DNA of 29,699 nt from CAZMLC01 sp964567125. GTDB lineage: Bacteria > Verrucomicrobiota > Kiritimatiellia > RFP12 > UBA1067. The translations under genes were made by a program, and so were the position numbers. Below the pieces are notes generated by a model. The model saw only the letters and a list, made by a program, of their open reading frames with translations. It had not been told where the DNA came from and made no database searches. Below are positions 1-7,058 of the stretch, piece by piece (positions within the stretch are counted from its first letter, which is position 1; the number at the start of each line of letters is the position of its first letter). The stretch covers positions 1-29,699 of the forward strand of contig CAZMLC010000029.1 in assembly GCA_964567125.1 (NCBI GenBank), read 5' to 3'.

Positions 1-906
1 GCGATCACGGCGTTCGACAAAAACAACTATCAGCCGACGATCGATCCGGAAGCGGCGAAGATGATGATGGACCAGATGCTGCTGGCGGAGAAGGTCGATG
101 TCTTCTTCCATTGCTGGGGCGTTGATGTGATCCAGTCGGGGAATGCGGTGAAGGGCGTCGTGTTTGAATCCAAGGAGGGGCGTCAGGCGATTCTCGCGAA
201 GACGGTTGTGGATTGCACGGGCGACGGCGATGTCTATTTCCAGGCGGGCGAAGAATATCAGCAGATTACGCATGGCATGGGATTCGTTTACCGGATCGGC
301 AATTCCGACCGTCTGAACAAAGCGAATCTGAAGGCGGCGAAATTGAATCTGGGCTCTGGCGAGCCGGTGGCTGCTGCGCGCTGGCACAACAATCTCGGCC
401 CGAAAGCCAATGGTCTCGACGTCAAGGCGCTGTCGAAGATCGAGATGGAGCATCGCAAGCAGTCTTGGGATTATGTCGAGAAGATCCGCAAGGTCGAGGG
501 CTGTTCCGATGCCTTCATGATGCATACCTGTCCGCTGATCGGCGTGCGCGCAACGCGTCTGCTCGACGGCGTGAAACAGGTTTCCAAGAAGACGGCGGCG
601 GACAAGGTCATGTTCGACGATGTGGTGGCGGTCTCGGGACACGACGGTTTGCGGCTGCCGGAATTTCAGATTCCCTACGGCGCGCTTCTGCCGAAGAAGG
701 TCGATAACGTCCTAGCCGCCGGGCGCTGTATCTCCGCGTCAGCGGACATCATTGACCGGGTGCGTCTGATTCCGGTCTGCGTGGTGACTGGCCATGCGGC
801 GGGTGTGGCCTCGGCTTTGGCGGCCAAAAGCAATGTGACGCCGCGCGAAGTGCCGGTTGCGGAGATCCAGAAGGTGCTGAAGGAGCAGGGCGCTTATCTT
901 GGATAA
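1..906 (+). CDS. FAD-dependent oxidoreductase (PF12831 type), 5' partial
   Basis: The reading frame is open from base 1, so the N-terminus and the FAD-binding Rossmann loop lie off the window; the first in-window ATG (61) is internal. Two family landmarks are visible: the VVDCTGDGD block (coded at about 208-234), which in this family lies close to the FAD, and a C-terminal NVLAAGRCISAS...GHAAGVASALA block that closes the FAD domain. The same two blocks occur in the gene at 15368-16714, so the two are paralogues or distant homologues. The substrate cannot be read from sequence; family members are flavoenzymes often found in carbohydrate or xenobiotic catabolic loci of PVC bacteria. It ends in TAA and is followed by a terminator-like hairpin, so it probably ends its transcription unit. 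Family call firm, substrate unknown. Confidence 0.85.
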   Translation, partial: AITAFDKNNYQPTIDPEAAKMMMDQMLLAEKVDVFFHCWGVDVIQSGNAVKGVVFESKEGRQAILAKTVVDCTGDGDVYFQAGEEYQQITHGMGFVYRIGNSDRLNKANLKAAKLNLGSGEPVAAARWHNNLGPKANGLDVKALSKIEMEHRKQSWDYVEKIRKVEGCSDAFMMHTCPLIGVRATRLLDGVKQVSKKTAADKVMFDDVVAVSGHDGLRLPEFQIPYGALLPKKVDNVLAAGRCISASADIIDRVRLIPVCVVTGHAAGVASALAAKSNVTPREVPVAEIQKVLKEQGAYLG

Positions 907-925
907 TGCGGCGCGTTGGTTGTGA

Positions 926-966
926 GCGCGCGAGGTGTGCGAGACGCATCCCGCGCGTTTCTTTTT
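926..966 (+). terminator. Likely intrinsic terminator after the partial oxidoreductase
   Basis: A GC-rich stem (CGCGCG at 927-932 with CGCGCG at 952-957, extended by GG/CC and an inner TGCG/CGCA pairing) is followed by TTTCTTTTT at 958-966. The T-tract is broken by one C. It lies 20 bases after the stop of the partial oxidoreductase and 33 bases before the next GTG start, so some read-through into the Fe-S gene is possible. Confidence 0.55.
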
Positions 967-999
967 GTGAAGGTAAGACGTGGATAAGGAATTTCTGTT

Positions 1000-2211
1000 G
1001 TGAAGTGGATGCGTCGAGCGGTTCGTTTTTGTGCACTACTCCTGGCGATCGGGTGTGCCTGCTCCGGATCGGTGAAAGGGGTTCAGATTCCCTATGGGAT
1101 CGTGCCGGCGACGAGTCTTTTTGTTGCGGCGGTGGCGGTTGCCGCGCGCGTGGCCTCGCTGTTCATGCTGGGTGCGGCAGGCGTGGGGCTTGCCACGCTG
1201 ATCTGGCCGCGGTTGTTTTGCCGCTGGCTCTGTCCGTTGGGAACGTGCCAGACCAGTGCGCTGGCGCTCTATCAGCTGAAGTGGAGGCGTCCGTGGATCG
1301 CTAAGCTGCCAGCCGTCGGACGTTGGATTTTATGGCTTTCCGTCGGCGGCGCGTTGGTGGGCTATCCCTTCTTTCTCTGGCTGGATCCGCTGGTGCTGTT
1401 CACTGCCTCGGCCGGGGCTGTGCATGCGCGTATGACCTCGCTCGATTATTTTTGGGCAGCGGTCGTGCCGCTGTTTATGGTCACGGCGATGCTCTTTCCG
1501 GGATTGTGGTGCGCGAAGCTCTGTCCGTTGGGCGGAGCGCAGGATGTGGTGGCGGAACTTCGCCATGGCGCGCTGGCGCTGATCCGCTGTGTGCGTCGTC
1601 GGGAAAACGCTGCGCCGCGGGTTGGCCTGGATGCGGGACGTCGGCTTTTTCTCGGCATCGGTGTGGGCGCGGGTGTGCGGTGTCTGGTGCCGGTTTCAGT
1701 GGGGATCAAGAAGCCGGTTCTGCGTCCGCCCATGGCGCGTCCGAACGACCAGTTTGTGCGGCTGTGCGCGCGGTGCGGTGCCTGCGTAAAGGCGTGTCCC
1801 AGCCATCTGATCCGATATGGTGGCACAGGCAGCGGATTCGCCTCTGTACTGGCTGCCGAGGTTAGCCTCGATCGCAGGAGTTGTCCGCCGACGTGTGTGG
1901 CCTGCGGCAGCGTCTGCCCGACCGGCGCGATCGAACATTTCACCGCGAAGACCAAGTTTGAGCGTCCGATGGGCACGGCGGAGGTCGAGCACGATTACTG
2001 CCGCATGGCGCAGGGAGGGGGCTGCGGCATTTGTATCATGGCCTGTCCGCACCGTGCGCTGCGGCGGGTCTACAACCGCGAGGAGGACCGGTATGAAATC
2101 GCGGTTGTGCGCGAACGGTGTACTGGGTGCGGAGCCTGCATTTTTGTTTGTCCGACGGAAGTCATTGCTGTTGTTCCGCCGCAGGCGGGCGCGCATCGAG
2201 TAAAAAAATAA
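1000..2211 (+). CDS. NapH/NapG-like membrane polyferredoxin (fused)
   Basis: 403 aa, GTG start at 1000 preceded by AAGGA at 986-990. The N-terminal half carries several hydrophobic segments (about 10-70, 108-140, 150-170) and two CxxxCPLG motifs (Cys74/78 and Cys171/175), the hallmark of the NapH/NosR/CcoG membrane family. The C-terminal half has four cysteine clusters for 4Fe-4S centres: CARCGACVKAC (256-266), a CxxxCxxCxxxC set (295-306), a set around 334-349, and CTGCGACIFVC (374-384). That order resembles NapG/MauM. In nitrate-reductase loci NapH and NapG are separate proteins that carry electrons from quinol to the periplasm; here both parts are on one chain. No nap genes are nearby, so the partner is unknown. 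The oxidoreductase just upstream is a candidate, but a terminator-like hairpin lies between them. Family call firm, role inferred. Confidence 0.85.
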   Translation: MKWMRRAVRFCALLLAIGCACSGSVKGVQIPYGIVPATSLFVAAVAVAARVASLFMLGAAGVGLATLIWPRLFCRWLCPLGTCQTSALALYQLKWRRPWIAKLPAVGRWILWLSVGGALVGYPFFLWLDPLVLFTASAGAVHARMTSLDYFWAAVVPLFMVTAMLFPGLWCAKLCPLGGAQDVVAELRHGALALIRCVRRRENAAPRVGLDAGRRLFLGIGVGAGVRCLVPVSVGIKKPVLRPPMARPNDQFVRLCARCGACVKACPSHLIRYGGTGSGFASVLAAEVSLDRRSCPPTCVACGSVCPTGAIEHFTAKTKFERPMGTAEVEHDYCRMAQGGGCGICIMACPHRALRRVYNREEDRYEIAVVRERCTGCGACIFVCPTEVIAVVPPQAGAHRVKK

Positions 2212-2269
2212 AACGCGGCGCGTTTCAGACTTTTGTTCAACGCAGGAGAGACGCTATAAAAGTCGCTGT

Positions 2270-2299
2270 TTGATGACATCTAACGTATTGTTTTATAAT
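2270..2299 (+). promoter_or_regulatory. Possible upstream sigma-70-like promoter
   Basis: A TTGATG -35-like box (2270-2275), an 18-base spacer and a perfect TATAAT -10 box (2294-2299). It would give a leader of about 145 bases ahead of the zinc-ribbon gene. The -35 is weak, so this is only a candidate. Confidence 0.4.
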
Positions 2300-2375
2300 A
2301 GGTTGCGCGTGCGTAATCCGATTGGAAACAGGTGTTGTTGATGGCGGCGTTTCAGGCGATTTGCGCAACGTTGGT

Positions 2376-2404
2376 TTGACATCACTTCGGCTTTCCTATA
2401 TTGT
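2376..2404 (+). promoter_or_regulatory. Sigma-70-like promoter for the zinc-ribbon gene
   Basis: Perfect TTGACA -35 (2376-2381), a 17-base spacer, and TATTGT as -10 (2399-2404; 4 of 6 matches). The predicted start near 2411 leaves a leader of about 40 bases before the ATG at 2453. rnpB downstream may also depend on this promoter because it has no obvious one of its own. Confidence 0.6.
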
Positions 2405-2452
2405 ATAGGGCTGTTAGCGATTTTTTATTCGTACAGTAAGGAAGTACCGAAG

Positions 2453-3151
2453 ATGAGCGTCATACAGCCCTTGTTGGATCTACAGGAAATTGACAGTCGT
2501 ATCCGGACTTTGCAGCAGGAAGCAAAGGATATTCCGCATCGCAAAGAACAGGAAAACGCACGTTTAAATGGAGCACGGGCCGCTGTTGAGCAGGCAAAAG
2601 CTGACTTAAAGGCGGCACAGGCGCGGGTGAGTGAAGCCGAGTTGGAAGCGAAGACAGTTCGCGAGAAGATTCTGGGGTTGAAGAAGAATCAGGCGATGCT
2701 GAAGACCAACAAGGAGTTCCAGGCGTACAACCTTGAGATCGACGGGCTGGAAAAAGAGGCTGATAATTTTGATGCACGCACGGTCGCCGCGATGGACACC
2801 GTTCCGCCGAAGCAGCAGGTATTGGCTGAGCTTGAGTCAAAGTTGGCGGATGAGAAGAGCGTGGTGGATACCTATCTGGCGGAGTTGGATGCGCGTTTGG
2901 CCGAGGTCAATGCAGAGCTCGCGCAGGAAGAGAAGAACCGTCATGACGTGGCCAAGAATGTCTCGCCGCGTCCGCTGCTGATTTATGAGCGCACCAAGAC
3001 GCGCCGCTGGCCGGCTGTGGTTCCGCTGCAGGAGAAGGATGGCGTCTGCAAGGGCTGCAATATCGTGCAGTCGCCAGGGATCGTCCAGATGGCACGTCGA
3101 AATCAGGACATCGTGATGTGCCAGATGTGCGGGCGGATTCTTTACATCTAG
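2453..3151 (+). CDS. Coiled-coil / C4 zinc-ribbon protein (DUF164 family)
   Basis: 232 aa, ATG start with AAGGAAG at 2438-2444. Residues about 1-165 are rich in E, K, A, Q and L heptads and form a predicted long helical hairpin. The C-terminus has a four-cysteine zinc ribbon: CKGC (199-202) and CQMC (223-226), separated by a short Q/R-rich loop. This two-part layout is that of the DUF164 / zf-RING_7 family, whose chlamydial member CT398/CdsZ has a solved coiled-coil plus zinc-ribbon fold. The cellular role in free-living bacteria is not settled; nucleic-acid or protein-scaffold binding has been proposed. It sits directly upstream of rnpB, separated from it by an intrinsic terminator. The family assignment is firm, the function is not. 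Confidence 0.9.
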   Translation: MSVIQPLLDLQEIDSRIRTLQQEAKDIPHRKEQENARLNGARAAVEQAKADLKAAQARVSEAELEAKTVREKILGLKKNQAMLKTNKEFQAYNLEIDGLEKEADNFDARTVAAMDTVPPKQQVLAELESKLADEKSVVDTYLAELDARLAEVNAELAQEEKNRHDVAKNVSPRPLLIYERTKTRRWPAVVPLQEKDGVCKGCNIVQSPGIVQMARRNQDIVMCQMCGRILYI

Positions 3152-3159
3152 GGATTGCG

Positions 3160-3185
3160 GGACAGCGTTGCTGTCTCTTTTTTTT
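3160..3185 (+). terminator. Intrinsic terminator between zinc-ribbon gene and rnpB
   Basis: The stem GACAGC (3161-3166), loop GTT, and GCTGTC (3170-3175) are followed by TC and eight T (3178-3185). This is a canonical intrinsic terminator shape ten bases after the zinc-ribbon stop. It ends exactly where the predicted P1 helix of RNase P RNA begins (3186). Confidence 0.75.
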
Positions 3186-3571
3186 GCGACAAGCTGATGG
3201 GGCGTGACTGATCGCTTCCGCTTTGTGCGGAAGAGGAAAGTCCGGACTCCGCAGGGCAAGAGATCCGGTTGTTAAGGCCGGAACGGTGCTGCCAGATCGG
3301 CATCGATGGAAAGTGCCACAGAAAACAAACCGCCTGACTCACGTCAGGTAAGGGTGAAAAGGTGGTGTAAGAGACCACCGGGCCACGGCGAGAGCCTGGT
3401 TGCAGGGTAAACCCTCTCTGGAGCAAGATCAAATAGGGGATTCGAGATGCGGCCCGTGTCGTTCCTGTGAAAACAGGATAGGATCCCGGGTAGATTGCTG
3501 AGATGAATGATCAGAGCTGCCGCAAGGCAGTGAACAGAATCCGGCTTATTCGCGTCTTGTCAGCCTGTCGC
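3186..3571 (+). ncRNA. rnpB: RNase P RNA (bacterial class A)
   Basis: This is the catalytic RNA that removes 5' leaders from pre-tRNAs. Universal boxes are visible: the 5' P4 strand with CR-I (GAGGAAAGTCCGGACT, 3233-3248), the ACAGAAAACAAACCGCC block (3318-3334), the GGGTGAAAAGGTGG region (from about 3351) followed by AGAGACCACCG, the GAGCAAGATCAAATAGGGG block (3421-3439), and the 3' P4 strand with CR-V (ACAGAATCCGGCTTAT, 3534-3549). The ends are set by the P1 helix: GCGACAAGCTGA (3186-3197) pairs with TCAGCCTGTCGC (3560-3571) with a single A.C mismatch. The length of about 386 nt is normal for the A type. Mature ends may differ by a few bases. Confidence 0.97.
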
Positions 3572-3601
3572 ATTTTTAGCGGGCGAGATTCGCAGTACAG
3601 T

Positions 3602-3636
3602 AAAAAAGGCTTGGTGTTTTTCACCAAGTCTTTTTT
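3602..3636. terminator. Bidirectional intrinsic terminator (rnpB / GT10 gene)
   Basis: GGCTTGGTG (3608-3616), a five-T loop, and CACCAAGTC (3622-3630) form the stem. It is flanked by six A (3602-3607) and six T (3631-3636), so it is a terminator read from either strand. It ends rnpB on the plus strand and the convergent GT10 gene (stop at 3658) on the minus strand. Confidence 0.9.
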
Positions 3637-3657
3637 GCATTTTGCGGCACCAGACAG

Positions 3658-4605
3658 TTACTGTTGCGTCAGGATATGAAAAAGGCATTCAACCCAGTGT
3701 GATTGCTGAAATTCCTCGGACTGCTGGGTTGAGATGAACTGGTTGATGGCGCGCAAATAGCGCCGGTAGTGTTCGTCGGGCATGGTTTTGATGAAGCGGT
3801 AAAGCGCCTCTTCTGAATCAAAATGTGCGCGCTCAATATAGCAGGCCTTTGGAATATGTCGCGTGGTTGAGGGGTGTCCCAGGTAGATCGGAACAGAGCC
3901 AGCCATCATGACATCAAAGATCTTTTCCGTGATATAGCCGGGGATGACGGATGAGTTTTCATAGCAATAGACAAAACGGTAGGGCGCGAATGTTGCGCGC
4001 TTATCGTTGGAGATGCCCCTCCACGAAGGACGGCGAAAACGCGGAAGCGGAAAATGGCGCAAGCAATAGTGCAGGTTCGGATGATTTGTTTGAAAGAGCG
4101 CGGTGCCGCGCTCCCATTCATGGCCGTAAAGATCGAAATCGTCGGGGTGGTTCTTTTCAAAGAAGTCGATCGTCTGCAGGCGCCGATAATAGGCCATATG
4201 TTTCGGCGTTCGCTTGCGATTGGTGAACATCATGCAGGCGAGCTTGCGTTTGGACGAGAGGTCTTCGGTTTCGATGTGCATGGGTAGCGCGAAGGTATAG
4301 TTGAATTTCCGCGCAAGGCCGCTATCCACGGCCACATCGTCGTACGTGAAGGCGTGGGTGAATTCCTGCAGACGGGCATAATCGTGGTTGCGCGGACGGA
4401 TCAAATAGTTTTCAATGAGGAGCAGGATGCGTGGTTTTCGCTTATATGACAGGAACAAATAGCAACTGATTTCATGTGCTGAATAGAACAAAATGGAGTG
4501 AAAAGTTGACAGGTTGGGTATGGCCTTTTTTAGGGGGTGAACGGATTGATTTTGGCATGTTGCCCCTGCGGATGTCAATGAACAAAGTACGTCGGGTTTT
4601 TTCAA
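3658..4605 (-). CDS. GT10 family glycosyltransferase (fucosyltransferase-like)
   Basis: 315 aa. The C-terminal half carries the alpha-1,3/4-fucosyltransferase signature: FVYCYENSS (211-219) followed by GYITEKIFD (223-231) and a VPIYLG segment (238-243), which bind GDP-fucose in this family (Glu216 and Lys228 by position). The N-terminal half, with KPRILLLIEN (57-66) and HAFTYDD (84-90), fits the acceptor-side Rossmann domain. No signal peptide or membrane segment is clear, so it is probably a cytosolic or peripheral enzyme decorating lipopolysaccharide or another surface glycan. The start is uncertain: the first codon is TTG directly after an in-frame TAG, without a ribosome-binding site, and no in-frame ATG occurs until residue 109. 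The donor could be something other than GDP-fucose. It is divergent from the GT92-like pair. Confidence 0.85.
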   Translation of the reverse strand: MKKPDVLCSLTSAGATCQNQSVHPLKKAIPNLSTFHSILFYSAHEISCYLFLSYKRKPRILLLIENYLIRPRNHDYARLQEFTHAFTYDDVAVDSGLARKFNYTFALPMHIETEDLSSKRKLACMMFTNRKRTPKHMAYYRRLQTIDFFEKNHPDDFDLYGHEWERGTALFQTNHPNLHYCLRHFPLPRFRRPSWRGISNDKRATFAPYRFVYCYENSSVIPGYITEKIFDVMMAGSVPIYLGHPSTTRHIPKACYIERAHFDSEEALYRFIKTMPDEHYRRYLRAINQFISTQQSEEFQQSHWVECLFHILTQQ

Positions 4606-4643
4606 CTATGTGGGCTGATTTTACGGTGTCCTTGGCCTGCTGA

Positions 4644-4692
4644 TTTCACGCGTGCGCACGATCACGATTTGCAGTGGCGAGTGCGCGTGAAA
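4644..4692. repeat. Imperfect inverted repeat between divergent glycosyltransferase genes
   Basis: The left arm TTTCACGCG (4644-4652) plus GCAC (4656-4659) is complementary to GTGCGCGTGAAA (4681-4692), with a three-base bulge and a loop of about 21 bases. It lies in the 113-base region between the GT10 gene (minus) and the first GT92-like gene (plus). It may be an operator or an RNA hairpin in the leader; no regulator gene is nearby. Confidence 0.5.
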
Positions 4693-4718
4693 ATATGGTA
4701 TTCTGATGACACTTTTTT

Positions 4719-5687
4719 ATGGGTACTCAGAAAAAAACAATGGGCGAGCGAATTCGGCAGCTGCTGCGGTGCTTCGTATGGAGTGGCGGTCTGCGCGATG
4801 CGATTGCACATGGTAAGACGCGCGAATACATGGCATTCAAACGCCATTTCAAGCAGCAGTTCGCATGTGAAAACAAGGGACCCTTTCGCGATACGCTCAG
4901 CGTGGTGGCGATCTGCAAGAATGAGGGCGCCTATTTAGCCGAGTGGATCGTGTACCACCAGCTTGTCGGCGTGGACCGGTTTTACATCTACGACAATGCG
5001 TCAACGGACAACACGAGTGAGGTGCTGGAACCCTTCATTCGAGAGGGTCTCGTGGTCTATACCGATTGGCCCTATCCGCGGCAGCAGATCCGCGCCTATA
5101 ACGATGTGTTGTCGAAGGTGCGTCTTGCGACAAAATGGCTGGCTATCATCGACTTGGATGAGTTTATTGTGCCCTTAACGAAAAAAACGATCCCGGAGAT
5201 TCTGGAGGATTATCGCGAGGAGGTCGGACTTTCGGCCCATTGGGTTTTTTACGGTGATAACGGGCATGCGACAAAGACACCGGGTCTGGTAATCGAGCGC
5301 TTTACGGCGCGCGCGGCGACGCCGGAACCGTTTGTCAAAGCGATTGTCAATCCGCGGGCCGCCTTTGCGCTGCGCGGCCATCATGGTTGCTATGTCGGGA
5401 ATCGGCGTGGCGTCAATGAAGCACGGATCAAGGTCCGCTCGCAGACGGATCAGGCCTCGATGGTGCACATCCGCATCAACCACTACTGGGGTAAAAGCTG
5501 GGAAGAATATTGTGAAAAGCAGGCCAAAGGTCGCGCCGATGATGCCAAACCATTGCCTGCGGATGATTCAAAGTTCAAAGGGCATAATCGCAATGAGGTC
5601 CAAGACCCGATCATGGCGCAGTATGTTCCGCGCATTCACGAAGCGCTCAGCCGGTATGGACGACAGACTCAGCAGGAGAACGCCTAA
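4719..5687 (+). CDS. GT92 / GT2-like glycosyltransferase, copy 1
   Basis: 322 aa. The conserved block runs from LSVVAICKNEGAYLAEW (60-76) through FYIYDNASTDNT (88-99) to IDLDEF (144-149), where Asp145-x-Asp147 is the metal/nucleotide-sugar DxD motif. This pattern (ICKNE, E-W, YDN-S-D, DxDEF) is that of Glyco_tranf_2_4 / GT92 proteins, inverting transferases that add sugars to glycans; sugar and acceptor are unknown. No membrane segment is evident. The start is ambiguous: the ATG at 4719 lacks a ribosome-binding site. The ATG at 4740 (MGERIRQ) aligns with MGEYVRK, residues 4-10 of copy 2, but has none either. The stop overlaps the ATG of copy 2 by one base (TAATG), so the two are translationally coupled. 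Confidence 0.85.
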   Translation: MGTQKKTMGERIRQLLRCFVWSGGLRDAIAHGKTREYMAFKRHFKQQFACENKGPFRDTLSVVAICKNEGAYLAEWIVYHQLVGVDRFYIYDNASTDNTSEVLEPFIREGLVVYTDWPYPRQQIRAYNDVLSKVRLATKWLAIIDLDEFIVPLTKKTIPEILEDYREEVGLSAHWVFYGDNGHATKTPGLVIERFTARAATPEPFVKAIVNPRAAFALRGHHGCYVGNRRGVNEARIKVRSQTDQASMVHIRINHYWGKSWEEYCEKQAKGRADDAKPLPADDSKFKGHNRNEVQDPIMAQYVPRIHEALSRYGRQTQQENA

Positions 5688-6622
5688 TGCGATCAATGGG
5701 GGAATATGTGCGTAAAGTGATACGCTGCTTTGTCTGGTCCGCAGGTTTACGCGATGCGATCCAGCACCAGAACGTGGCGGCGTATTTCGCCTTCAAAAAG
5801 CATTTTTTTGCGGCGTTTGACGATGAGAACAAGGGGCCCTTCCCGCAGACGCTTTCGTTTGTGGCCATCTGCAAGAACGAAGGCGCTTATCTGGCGGAGT
5901 GGCTGGCGTATCACCACCTGGTCGGGGTTGAAAAGTTTTACATTTACGACAATGATTCGACGGATAATACGCGCGAGGTTCTCGCCCCGTTTATTCAGGC
6001 GGGATGGGTTGTCTATACGCGCTGGCCTGGTATTCGGCAACAGCTGCCGGCCTACAGCGATGCGCTTCAACGCTATCGTCTGACGACGCGCTGGATGGGG
6101 TTTATCGATCTGGATGAGTTTGTCGTGCCCCTGCAGAAGGAGACATTGCCCGAGGTACTGGCCGACTATGCGGATTGCTATGGACTCAATGCGCATTGGA
6201 TGACCTATGGTGACAATGGCCATCGCACGAAGACGCCGGGCCTGGTGATCGAACGGTTTACGGCGCATGCGGCTGAACCGAACGATATCTCCAAAACGAT
6301 CATCAATCCGCGCGCGGCGTTCATGATGGACAACCATCACGGCTGCTTCATCGGCAATCGCTCCTCCGTGAATGAGTTGCGCATGCCCATTCGCACGTGT
6401 ACCCCGAAAAAATCAGTGGAAAAAATCCGCATCAACCACTATTGGGGGAAATCGTGGGAGGAGTATTTGGAAAAATGCGCCAAGGGCCGGGCGCGGAGCC
6501 ATACGCTGCTGACGCCCGAGAGCGGCGCGTATGCGGACCACAACCGCAATGAGGTGCAGGATTCGCGCATGGAAAAATATGTGCCGCGGGTCAAGGCCCT
6601 GTTGGCGCAGATACAGCAGTAG
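5687..6622 (+). CDS. GT92 / GT2-like glycosyltransferase, copy 2
   Basis: 311 aa, ATG inside the TAATG junction with copy 1, preceded by AGGAG about 8 bases upstream. It is a clear tandem paralogue of copy 1, with the same VAICKNEGAYLAEW block (59-72), FYIYDNDSTDNT (84-95), IDLDEF (140-145; Asp141/Asp143) and a shared C-terminal IRINHYWGKSWEEY region. The two differ most after the WPGIRQQ segment and in the region just before the IRINHYW block, which suggests different acceptors. It probably makes consecutive linkages with copy 1 on the same surface polymer. It ends three bases from the convergent gtrA stop. Confidence 0.85.
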   Translation: MRSMGEYVRKVIRCFVWSAGLRDAIQHQNVAAYFAFKKHFFAAFDDENKGPFPQTLSFVAICKNEGAYLAEWLAYHHLVGVEKFYIYDNDSTDNTREVLAPFIQAGWVVYTRWPGIRQQLPAYSDALQRYRLTTRWMGFIDLDEFVVPLQKETLPEVLADYADCYGLNAHWMTYGDNGHRTKTPGLVIERFTAHAAEPNDISKTIINPRAAFMMDNHHGCFIGNRSSVNELRMPIRTCTPKKSVEKIRINHYWGKSWEEYLEKCAKGRARSHTLLTPESGAYADHNRNEVQDSRMEKYVPRVKALLAQIQQ

Positions 6623-6625
6623 GGC

Positions 6626-7054
6626 TTAGTGTCCGGCAGACTTGGGTGGCGCGCGAAATGAAAAGTTGCGATGCCCCGCATAGCTCATGATGATCGCGAT
6701 GCCAATACAGAGCAGGTTTGCCAGCGAAGGATGCAGGTTGAACGTATTGACCAGCAGCGCCATGATGCCTGCGCATACCAAAGCAATCCAGCCGTAGACG
6801 AGGTAACAGCGAAAATACTCTTTCCACGCATTGCCCGTTGAATGAAAAACAAGGTATTTGTAGCAAAAGAACGCATGCGTGATGGCCAGTACGTTTGCTG
6901 GAATGAGCAGCACGAGATAGTGAACCTTCGGGGCCAGAAAATAGTGTAACACCGCGTAGCAGAGGGCGCCGAAGACCGTATTCCATCCGCCGACGAGCAG
7001 ATAGCGTAACGGTTGATAGCGCGCCTCATAAAGAAAACGTGTGAAAAAGTGCAT
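6626..7054 (-). CDS. GtrA-like membrane protein
   Basis: 142 aa from the ATG at 7054. The frame is open upstream, but that extension overlaps lnt and is rich in unlikely Arg/Ser/Cys, so 7054 is preferred; translation would begin 4 bases after the lnt stop. Four hydrophobic segments fit the GtrA family, starting with the diagnostic RYLLVGGWNTVFG (N-terminal helix) and including YKYLVFHS between helices 2 and 3 and a C-terminal HRNFSFR. GtrA proteins act in moving polyprenyl-linked sugars across the inner membrane for O-antigen, teichoic acid or arabinogalactan modification, which suits the adjacent glycosyltransferases. No strong ribosome-binding site is visible, so translation may be coupled to lnt. 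Confidence 0.85.
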   Translation of the reverse strand: MHFFTRFLYEARYQPLRYLLVGGWNTVFGALCYAVLHYFLAPKVHYLVLLIPANVLAITHAFFCYKYLVFHSTGNAWKEYFRCYLVYGWIALVCAGIMALLVNTFNLHPSLANLLCIGIAIIMSYAGHRNFSFRAPPKSAGH

Positions 7055-7058
7055 GCGG

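Larger units (their letters stand above)
2212..2452. other. Intergenic region with promoter signals, no gene
   Basis: There is no credible coding frame. A short hairpin (AAACGC-GGC-GCGTTT, 2210-2224) directly follows the Fe-S gene stop but has only a weak T-rich tail. Two promoter-like elements listed separately lie at 2270-2299 and 2376-2404. Confidence 0.5.
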
